Shown piece after piece: positions 1-5,514 of a stretch of 5,514 nucleotides of DNA (the stretch's first letter is position 1; each line of letters starts with the position of its first letter). The notes under the pieces are model-generated. The model saw nothing but the letters and a program-made list of their open reading frames with translations, was not told the DNA's origin and ran no database searches. The position numbers and the translations under genes are program-made. The DNA is from Flavobacteriales bacterium (GTDB lineage: Bacteria > Bacteroidota > Bacteroidia > Flavobacteriales_D > Crocinitomicaceae): the NCBI GenBank assembly GCA_018665005.1, contig JABJEE010000009.1, positions 1-5,514 on the forward strand. The letters are read 5' to 3'.

Positions 1-2420
1 ACTTTCTGTCGGGAAGAAGAAATTAGAAATCCCTTTTCGTCGTAAATATTAATGTCTGTTAAAAACACACGTGAAAGCTTGCTTAATGTTTTTTCTAAAA
101 AATCCCCATCAACAATAATGTCGATTTTGTCCATTTTTGCGGCTTTATTTTTTAGCTCTTCAGAAACAGATTCAAGTTTTTCATTGATTACCCTTTTATT
201 ATAGTTGGTGTACTGGTTTTTAACAAATAAACCGCTTCCTGCACCAAATAAAAACAAAGACAAAACAACCATTGAAACCAATATGGCTTGAATTTTAAAA
301 GCCAATGAAATGGTTTTTGATACCCTCGGGTTCATTCCTCTCGAAAACAACAAGAAAATCAACCTCAAGAGCCCCATTACACAAAATATATAAGCATAGG
401 GGGTAAAAACAGCTAATCCTTGTGGTTTCTTTTTTGAGAGAACCACAGCGCTTTCATAGGGGCCTTTCAAAACATAATGAGATTGGCCGTCAAATGAGTG
501 TATGTTATTGATAGTGTCAGTGTATGAGCTTAAATAAACCGGGTAGCTATAGGCTCCAAAAGACCTTCTCAATTTTCCCTTTTTGTACTTGGCTATTGAA
601 TATTTCTTTAAATAATCCAAGGTGTTGGCTTTATTTGAAATTAATAGTCTAGGAAAGCCTATTTCTTCGGGGATTAATTTTGATTTTAAGGAGATAAAAA
701 GAAACCCTGCTGTTTCTTTAGTGTTCTCTTTTATTATCTCTTGTTTTATTACATAATTTATCCCAGAAGTAGCATCTGGGATAAAATAAACATTTGGATT
801 GATGTCCGGTGTTTTTCCTTTATCCGCAATTAGCTGTACCCAACCCGAATAATCCTGACCTTCATTAACAACCACCGTGTTTTTCAAGGAGTCAAAAAGA
901 TTAAAGCTCATTTCATATCCTTCCCAAAACCCATTAAAATACTTGTTTTCCATGGCGTTTGAAAACTTGGATGGTGTAAGGTTTTCTTGTTTTCCGGAAA
1001 TGATTTTAATAAGATAATTTGATTTCTTTATTTTCTCTGAAAGAGAAAGATAATTCAGTTCCAACTGAACATCTCGTTCTGAAATGATTTTTTTTGCCAA
1101 TACTTTTCTCGATTGAATGTCTTTTTTGATGTTGAAAACCGTCAATAATGAAACCATTGCCGAGGTGAGTATAATGGTGCTAAATACAGACCTTAAAAGC
1201 CTTTGTTTAAAGGATGTTTTATTTAAAAAAACGAGGTTTGTTATTGCCAAAGATATCGGCAAAGCCATTGAAAAAGTGGTGTCCTCTAAAATGAATAGTT
1301 CAAGAAGGAAAAACACCGAACATAAAAGAAACATGAGGCCTACAGCTCTTCCTTTTGAATCCCTTAACAGGCTATTGAATATGGTTCTAAACAGAACATT
1401 ATACGATAAAAAAAGCAATACAAAGAGAGCTATTAATCCATATGAATAAGCTTTAAGCTCAAATAAATTATCTAAACCTATTGGAACACTTGAGTGATTC
1501 AAAACAAAGGGTATTATTCCTTCAACAAACCACCAAGCCCCAATGAGAACAAACGGCTTCCAGAACAACCCTTTTTTGTTTTTAATTATTGGTAAATATG
1601 ATGTTCCTAATAAAATAAAAGCCAAAGAAGGAATTATAATCCCCATTGTAAAAAGGTTTGGAATAAACTCGTTGTAGGCAAACAACTTTGGTGATAAAAG
1701 ATTTGAAGAAATAAGACCCGAAATACTTAAAAAATACAAAGAAAGAAGCCATATGGCTATTCCATATGATCGGTTTTTTATCGAATTAATGGTAAGTATT
1801 AAAAATAATATTAGCACCCATGATAATCCAGCAAACAAGAGAAGATAACCATTTGTGCTTTTATTTACCTCTTTATTTAGCACATATGAAAAGCAGTATT
1901 TCCCTTCTTTGTTTCGTATTATTGATCCCTCTTGCTCGTCTAAGGAAAGCTTAAAGTTTTTAGTGGTGATTTTTGGGTTGGCCTCATTTCTCAAATACTC
2001 ATTTTCGTATTGAAAGCTTCTTTTAATCAGAAACGATGCTACCGAAACTGTGTTTCCTTTTTTTCTTTGAACGGAGTAATACCAGCCGTTTTTTAAATGT
2101 ACCAATCCAGAAGAGGGAAACTTTAATGAGCTCAGCCTCGGTACTGGCATTTTATTTGTATTCCAATATTTTAATGAGTCGTTTTGGTAAAGGTGAAGAA
2201 AAATAGGTTTTTTCTCGTCTTTTATGTTTGACTTATCGTTGAGCAGGTTATCTGCCGCTGTTTCGGCTTTTGTTTCATAAGATAAAAAGTTCTTTTGTAT
2301 CTCTTCTTCAACTCCTTCATTTCCATTAGAAAAAAAATAAGCGATTAGGCTTATAAGTCCACAAATCAAGACGCCAGATATTAGCCATATTCTTACTCTT
2401 GATATGTTTTTAAACTTCAT
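1..2420 (-). CDS. Multi-pass membrane sensor, N-terminal part of a Bacteroidota-type sensor histidine kinase (partial, cut by window edge)
   Basis: The reading frame is open from ATG at 2420 to position 1 (806 codons, no stop), so the C-terminus is missing. Translation shows a membrane helix at about 11-30, then a periplasmic domain (31-188) with family-like motifs HLYQNDSLKYW (76-86), NGWYY (111-115) and YENEYL (138-143). About eight hydrophobic helices follow (roughly 191-210, 219-241, 252-276, 290-308, 327-344, 359-378, 382-400, 408-427). A second soluble domain (428-667) contains GFPRLLI (588-594). Two more helices lie at 668-690 and 713-732. The last segment holds TDINIYDEKGFLISSS (788-803), which resembles the sensory loop that precedes HAMP in large Bacteroidota histidine kinases. 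From memory of that family I expect HAMP, HisKA and HATPase_c domains beyond the left edge; none is visible here, so kinase activity is inferred. It would signal from envelope to cytoplasm, ligand unknown. The start codon overlaps the stop of the upstream kinase gene, implying one operon. Confidence 0.8.
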   Translation of the reverse strand, partial: MKFKNISRVRIWLISGVLICGLISLIAYFFSNGNEGVEEEIQKNFLSYETKAETAADNLLNDKSNIKDEKKPIFLHLYQNDSLKYWNTNKMPVPRLSSLKFPSSGLVHLKNGWYYSVQRKKGNTVSVASFLIKRSFQYENEYLRNEANPKITTKNFKLSLDEQEGSIIRNKEGKYCFSYVLNKEVNKSTNGYLLLFAGLSWVLILFLILTINSIKNRSYGIAIWLLSLYFLSISGLISSNLLSPKLFAYNEFIPNLFTMGIIIPSLAFILLGTSYLPIIKNKKGLFWKPFVLIGAWWFVEGIIPFVLNHSSVPIGLDNLFELKAYSYGLIALFVLLFLSYNVLFRTIFNSLLRDSKGRAVGLMFLLCSVFFLLELFILEDTTFSMALPISLAITNLVFLNKTSFKQRLLRSVFSTIILTSAMVSLLTVFNIKKDIQSRKVLAKKIISERDVQLELNYLSLSEKIKKSNYLIKIISGKQENLTPSKFSNAMENKYFNGFWEGYEMSFNLFDSLKNTVVVNEGQDYSGWVQLIADKGKTPDINPNVYFIPDATSGINYVIKQEIIKENTKETAGFLFISLKSKLIPEEIGFPRLLISNKANTLDYLKKYSIAKYKKGKLRRSFGAYSYPVYLSSYTDTINNIHSFDGQSHYVLKGPYESAVVLSKKKPQGLAVFTPYAYIFCVMGLLRLIFLLFSRGMNPRVSKTISLAFKIQAILVSMVVLSLFLFGAGSGLFVKNQYTNYNKRVINEKLESVSEELKNKAAKMDKIDIIVDGDFLEKTLSKLSRVFLTDINIYDEKGFLISSSRQK
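2417..2420 (-). promoter_or_regulatory. ATGA stop/start overlap coupling the nucleoside kinase and the sensor gene
   Basis: Read on the minus strand, the TGA stop of the kinase gene (2417-2419) shares bases with the ATG of the sensor gene (2418-2420). This 4-base overlap is a classic arrangement for translational re-initiation. It fixes the sensor start, since no intergenic leader exists, and implies one transcript for both genes. Confidence 0.8.
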
Positions 2421-3043
2421 TTTATCGTCATGGGTTTTTTAGATAGAGACTCTATTAAGGATAGAAAGTCTTTTTCAAAATTTTTGTCATTTCTATAAAT
2501 AAAAGAAGCTTCTTTTTTAAAGGGGTGAATATAGTTTTGATAACATGGTGTAACATGATTTTTCCATTGGTATACGATATCGCTTACGTCGTACCCCCTA
2601 CTTTCCTGGTCTCGGTATATACGTCGATCAAGCTGAGTTTCCATATCCACATCAACAAAAACAGAAAAGTCTAGGGCTTCAAATACCTCTGTGTAATGAA
2701 ACAAAAAAAGGCCCTCTACTATTATTATTTGTTTTGGTGCTATTGTGAGCATTACATTCTTGTTTGGAGGAGAGTTAAAAAAATACTCTTTAACTTGTAT
2801 TTCTTGTCCGCTTAATAATTTTTTAAGATCATTCACCAATGCTGATTTATTCAAGGCTGTTGGTAAATCAAAGTTAACGACTCCGTTTTGATCTTTTGCC
2901 TGTTGCTCAATAGGAAAGTAGTAATTATCCATTGTAAAAACAGAAACAGAATCTGGTCCATAATGAGAAGAGATTTTCTTTAAGAGCGTTGTTTTTCCTG
3001 AACCGCTCCCTCCACATATACCAATAACAAAAGGTTTCATCAT
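2417..3043 (-). CDS. udk: Uridine/cytidine-kinase-like P-loop nucleoside kinase
   Basis: This 208-residue cytosolic enzyme would phosphorylate uridine or cytidine to UMP or CMP using a nucleoside triphosphate (pyrimidine salvage). Visible motifs follow family order: Walker A GGSGSGKT (11-18); DNYY (39-42), whose Asp matches the catalytic base; NFDLPTA (57-63), the counterpart of the usual NFDHPDA; a Walker-B-like strand IIIVEG (106-111); and a lid RRIYRDQESRGY (140-151). Length fits the family (about 205-215). The base-recognition segment is unusual: where E. coli Udk and human UCK2 have Y-x4-H-x-R, this protein has Tyr87 followed by Pro92 and Asn94. It resembles a second Bacteroidota class commonly annotated as uridine kinase, so the exact substrate is uncertain. 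Two adjacent ATG codons (3041-3043 and 3038-3040) could serve as start; the outer one is used here. It is the first gene of the leftward unit, behind a -7 box at 3061-3068. Confidence 0.85.
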   Translation of the reverse strand: MMKPFVIGICGGSGSGKTTLLKKISSHYGPDSVSVFTMDNYYFPIEQQAKDQNGVVNFDLPTALNKSALVNDLKKLLSGQEIQVKEYFFNSPPNKNVMLTIAPKQIIIVEGLFLFHYTEVFEALDFSVFVDVDMETQLDRRIYRDQESRGYDVSDIVYQWKNHVTPCYQNYIHPFKKEASFIYRNDKNFEKDFLSLIESLSKKPMTIK

Positions 3044-3060
3044 ATCAAAGCGTTATAACA

Positions 3061-3068
3061 CAAATATA
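3061..3068 (-). promoter_or_regulatory. Bacteroidota -7 promoter box TATATTTG for the leftward kinase-sensor operon
   Basis: On the minus strand the bases read TATATTTG, an exact match to the TAnnTTTG -7 element known for the Bacteroidota housekeeping sigma factor. It ends 17 nt before the kinase ATG, which would give a short leader of roughly 10 nt. A TTTG -33 element is not present at the usual spacing (the nearest one is about 45 nt upstream), so the promoter may be weak or helped by an activator. Confidence 0.5.
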
Positions 3069-3086
3069 TGGATTCATTGTGGATTC
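3069..3086. repeat. Direct repeat TGGATTC x2, 11-bp period, next to the -7 box
   Basis: Two copies of TGGATTC (3069-3075 and 3080-3086) are spaced 11 bp start to start, about one helical turn. They sit immediately upstream of the leftward -7 box, where an activator or repressor could bind. Two short copies in AT-rich DNA could also be chance. Confidence 0.35.
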
Positions 3087-3152
3087 TTTTCGTTGCTTTT
3101 TTTAATATTAATTCAAAAAGTCATAACTTGCAAAAGCGAACCAACCTACTTC

Positions 3153-3791
3153 ATGATGATAAAATTTTTCTTTGTTTTTTTCCTTTTGTTTTCAATTTCT
3201 ATGGCGAATAGTCAAGTTTCTGTTGGGACCATTATTAAACCTGGGATTGGTTTAATGAAAAACGCTAACGGAGAGCCTTCTAATATCAAGAATGAAAATA
3301 AAAAAAACGGCGTTATTGTTGTTTTTAGCTGTAACACTTGTCCTTTTGTTGTTGGTTCTTCTCATTTTCCTGGTTGGGAAAACCAATACAATGGTCTTTT
3401 TTCTTTGGCTAAGGAAAATGACATTGGCTTTGTCTTGGTAAACTCTAACGAAGCAAAGAGAGGAGGGGATGATTCTTATGATAAAATGGTTGAGCGCGCC
3501 AAAGGTCAGAACTATTTAATGTCTTACTTATTAGACGAAAAATCAACATTAGCCAATTCGTTAAAAGCGAAAACAACACCTCATGTCTTTTTCTTTGATG
3601 GGTCTTTTCGTTTAATCTATTCTGGTTCTATTGATAATATTTGGGACGGTAAAAGAAGAAAAGACGTTCCTTTCTTGACAAATGCGATCACATCACATTT
3701 AAAAAATAAAAAAATCAAACCGAAGGAGTCTTCTCCAAAAGGATGCAGTATTAAAAGAATTAAAAAACAATCTAACCCACAACATCGTTAA
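3153..3791 (+). CDS. Exported thioredoxin-fold/redoxin protein (PRX_like1-type, AhpC/TSA superfamily)
   Basis: This is a 212-residue predicted thiol-redox protein acting outside the cytoplasm. A Sec signal peptide is clear: MMIK, a run of Phe/Leu/Val to about residue 16, then SMANSQ with cleavage near 18-20. The redoxin domain has a strand ending in FSCNTCPFV (58-66), giving the CxxC pair Cys60/Cys63. Other family marks are LVNSNE (95-100), YLLDE (125-129), the cis-proline TTP (141-143) followed by HVFFFD, and YSGSIDN (156-162). The tail ends PKGCSIK (195-201), similar to the GCxIKW ending I recall from this redoxin group, with a third Cys at 198. I chose ATG 3153 (3156 is equally possible). 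The frame extends upstream to a TTG at 3093, but that start would put about 20 polar residues before the signal peptide. The protease gene follows after 14 bp, so the two are probably co-transcribed. Whether it acts as oxidoreductase or peroxidase cannot be told. Confidence 0.82.
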   Translation: MMIKFFFVFFLLFSISMANSQVSVGTIIKPGIGLMKNANGEPSNIKNENKKNGVIVVFSCNTCPFVVGSSHFPGWENQYNGLFSLAKENDIGFVLVNSNEAKRGGDDSYDKMVERAKGQNYLMSYLLDEKSTLANSLKAKTTPHVFFFDGSFRLIYSGSIDNIWDGKRRKDVPFLTNAITSHLKNKKIKPKESSPKGCSIKRIKKQSNPQHR

Positions 3792-3805
3792 TAAAATAAA
3801 CAACT

Positions 3806-5514
3806 ATGAAAAACTTTCAATTAACCTATCTGATTCTCTTATTCTTGTCTCCTTGCGCGTTTTATTCTCAAATTCAAGGAGATGGTGGTGTTCCTAAAAC
3901 ATTTAAATCTATTAAAGATTATAAAACCATCGATACTTGGGTGTTTTCAACTCCAGACCTTGCTTCATTAAAGCAAGAAGATGCTATTTATGACGATATC
4001 GGTGATCGTCCTTGGAGATTTGGGCACAACAACTATACAGAACTTAACCTTGATAATAGTGGTACATGGAAGGAATTTGCTAATGGTGATAAAATCTGGC
4101 AGCTCATATTAACATGCGAGGAAGCATTAACCGTAAACCTATCGTTTACAAATACAAGTATCCCTGACGGAAATGAATTGTATGTTTATAATCCTGAAAA
4201 GTCTTTTATTCTTGGTTCTTTTAAGCAAAAACACATTTACAACGGTGAACTTGGAACAGAACTTGTTCCTGGAAATACGGCAATAATTGAATATTATGTT
4301 CCACAGTTAAACACTGTTGGCTCCATAAATGTAAATACCGTAACACACGGTTACAGAACAGCAAACGAGTTTATGCAAAAAGCCTTTGGCAGTTCCGGGT
4401 CTTGTAATATGAATGTAAACTGTCCTGATGGGGTTTCTTGGGTGAATGAAAGAAACAGTGTTGTAATGCTTGTTTCTGGAAGTAGTGGTTTTTGCACGGG
4501 GGCTTTAATTAATAACACGTTAAACGATGGTACACCTTATGTTTTGACGGCTAATCATTGTTACTCTAATCCCGCAAATTGGATTTTTCGATTTAACTGG
4601 CAGGCAGAAAACTGTAACAACCCGGGAAGTTCTCCTTCTTTTCTTTCCTTGAGCGGAGCAACTCTACGTTCAAGAAGAACACCGACAGACTTTTGTTTGG
4701 TTGAAATAACCGGTGGTCTAACAAATAATACTGTTCCTTCAAGCCACAGTCCTTTTTTCGCGGGATGGGACAATTCTGGAGACATTCCTTCAACCTCTGT
4801 TTGCATACATCATCCAAGTGGCGATATTAAAAAAATTGCTTTCGATGATGATGCTGCAACAATTTCTCAGTCAATGGGTTCTTCTGAAGCAAATTCGACT
4901 TGGACCGTTCAGTGGGATAGAAACACAACAACTGAGGGGGGGTCTTCTGGTTCGCCCTTGTTTGATCAAAGTCATAGAATAATTGGTCAATTATGGGGTG
5001 GTGGTGCTTCTTGTAGCAACCTCAATTCTCCTGACTATTATGGTCGGGTTTCAAAGTCTTGGGAACCCAATGGTAGCGATCAAACCAACCAGCTAAAGCA
5101 TTGGTTGGACCCTAGCGGAGCGGGGGCTTCTTTTATTGATGGTTTTGACCCTTCAGGTGCTAGCGCTACCGAATTTGACGCCGGTGTTTCTGCTGCTGGA
5201 TTGGATGAAACAGCTGTTTGTGCAACAGATTATATTCCAAGCTTTACTTTGTCTAACCCTGGGTCTCAAACCTTAACCTCTGCCATAATTACACATAGCA
5301 TTGATGGAGGAGCTCCTTCTACTTTCAATTGGAGTGGGTCACTTGCGCAATACCAAACAGAATCAGTAACGCTACCAACAGTAACTCTTGCTGCGGGTAA
5401 TCATTCTTTAAATGTAGAAGTGTCTGGTCCAAATGGAAATACGGATGAAAATGCAAATAACAATACATCTGTCGTAAATATTACAATAGATGCTGTTGCT
5501 GAAACGGCTTTATA
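3806..5514 (+). CDS. Secreted lysyl-endopeptidase-like serine protease, prepro form with CARDB-like domain (3' partial)
   Basis: The frame is open from ATG 3806 to the window end (569 codons). Residues 1-22 form a Sec signal ending FYSQ. A propeptide of about 170 residues follows. The catalytic domain starts near GSSGSCNMNVNC (195-206), closely resembling the N-terminus of Achromobacter protease I (API). The trypsin-like triad is His251 (TANHC), Asp295 (TDF) and Ser381 (GGSSGSP). Six Cys match the three API disulfides: 200-403, 206-270 and 230-252. Asp410 before YGRV corresponds to API Asp225, which sets lysine specificity; the API Trp169 and His210 positions are not conserved. The catalytic domain closes with HWLDPSGAGASFIDG (432-446). 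From 456 a beta-rich segment (EFDAGV, then LSNPGS, later ENANNNTS) resembles a CARDB adhesion module, common in type IX secretion cargo. A C-terminal sorting domain would lie beyond the window. The leader is A-rich without Shine-Dalgarno, and the gene follows the redoxin gene by 14 bp. Confidence 0.9.
   Translation, partial: MKNFQLTYLILLFLSPCAFYSQIQGDGGVPKTFKSIKDYKTIDTWVFSTPDLASLKQEDAIYDDIGDRPWRFGHNNYTELNLDNSGTWKEFANGDKIWQLILTCEEALTVNLSFTNTSIPDGNELYVYNPEKSFILGSFKQKHIYNGELGTELVPGNTAIIEYYVPQLNTVGSINVNTVTHGYRTANEFMQKAFGSSGSCNMNVNCPDGVSWVNERNSVVMLVSGSSGFCTGALINNTLNDGTPYVLTANHCYSNPANWIFRFNWQAENCNNPGSSPSFLSLSGATLRSRRTPTDFCLVEITGGLTNNTVPSSHSPFFAGWDNSGDIPSTSVCIHHPSGDIKKIAFDDDAATISQSMGSSEANSTWTVQWDRNTTTEGGSSGSPLFDQSHRIIGQLWGGGASCSNLNSPDYYGRVSKSWEPNGSDQTNQLKHWLDPSGAGASFIDGFDPSGASATEFDAGVSAAGLDETAVCATDYIPSFTLSNPGSQTLTSAIITHSIDGGAPSTFNWSGSLAQYQTESVTLPTVTLAAGNHSLNVEVSGPNGNTDENANNNTSVVNITIDAVAETAL

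Larger units (their letters stand above)
3044..3152. other. Divergent intergenic region between the kinase and thioredoxin-fold genes
   Basis: These 109 bp separate two divergent genes, so they should hold both promoters. A clear TAnnTTTG box faces left (3061-3068). For the rightward unit the best candidate is TAACTTG at 3124-3130, which lacks one T of the consensus and has no TTTG at a proper distance upstream, so I do not list it as a promoter. A T-rich, then AT-rich stretch (3096-3120) may give curvature or an UP-like element. A 7-bp direct repeat TGGATTC occurs at 3069-3075 and 3080-3086. No terminator or RNA structure is apparent. Confidence 0.6.

Noticed and set aside
421..447. Hairpin TGTGGTT-N13-AACCACA resembling a terminator stem
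   Set aside because: It is inside the open sensor frame with no T-tract after it on the coding strand, and the frame continues to the window edge.
1117..1449. 110-codon open frame on the plus strand
   Set aside because: It lies wholly antisense to the membrane-helix part of the sensor gene, whose frame is open for 806 codons with family-like motifs. The plus-strand product is basic and of no recognisable family, so it is a shadow.
1750..1768. Inverted repeat CATATGG-N5-CCATATG
   Set aside because: It lies inside the sensor coding region, has only 7-bp AT-rich arms and no neighbouring regulatory context; likely chance.
3124..3130. TAACTTG as -7 box for the rightward unit
   Set aside because: It misses one T of TAnnTTTG and has no TTTG at proper spacing upstream (the nearest TTG is about 28 nt away), so it is too weak to call.
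3093..3152. Upstream TTG start for the redoxin gene
   Set aside because: It would add 20 residues with polar and charged positions before an evident signal peptide, and it lies in the divergent promoter region. ATG 3153 (or 3156) places the signal peptide at the N-terminus.
3854..3856. Cys17 in the protease signal peptide as a lipoprotein cysteine
   Set aside because: The preceding residues LSP do not fit a lipobox (Pro at -1), and a normal signal peptidase I site FYS-Q follows.
4561..4817. Two overlapping minus-strand open frames of 81 and 74 codons
   Set aside because: Both are antisense to the catalytic core of the protease, which contains the conserved triad and disulfide cysteines in the plus frame.

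Overview
The window is AT-rich and looks like a member of the Bacteroidota, most likely Flavobacteriales or a relative. This rests on three things: a Bacteroidota-type multi-pass sensor kinase, a secreted lysyl-endopeptidase-like protease with a C-terminal adhesion-like domain (the usual layout of type IX secretion cargo), and A-rich translation leaders with a TAnnTTTG-type promoter box instead of Shine-Dalgarno and sigma70 signals. The genus cannot be named from the sequence alone.

Layout. Positions 1-3043 hold a leftward two-gene unit. A uridine/cytidine-kinase-like P-loop enzyme (2417-3043) comes first and overlaps, by ATGA, a very long membrane sensor protein. That protein starts at 2420 and is still open at position 1 (806 codons visible). 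Its visible part is sensory: a periplasmic domain, a bundle of membrane helices, a second soluble domain, two more helices and the start of a third sensory segment. The HAMP, HisKA and ATPase modules expected of a histidine kinase would lie beyond the left edge.

A 109-bp divergent gap (3044-3152) carries a good -7 box for the leftward unit. Positions 3153-5514 hold a rightward pair: an exported thioredoxin-fold protein with a CxxC motif (3153-3791), then after 14 bp a prepro serine protease of the lysyl endopeptidase family (3806 to beyond 5514). The protease shows a signal peptide, a propeptide of about 170 residues, a catalytic domain with a complete triad and all six family disulfide cysteines, and the start of a CARDB-like beta domain.

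How the genes may work together. Both rightward products are exported and the protease is rich in disulfides, so the redox protein may help its folding or quality control; this is inference from position only. The sensor is translationally coupled to a nucleoside kinase, which may be incidental. I see no RNA gene, CRISPR array, insertion sequence or phage element. Apart from the short 3044-3152 gap and the 14 bp before the protease, the window is coding. I do not see a clearly new system here. The best leads are altered specificity positions in the kinase and the protease.
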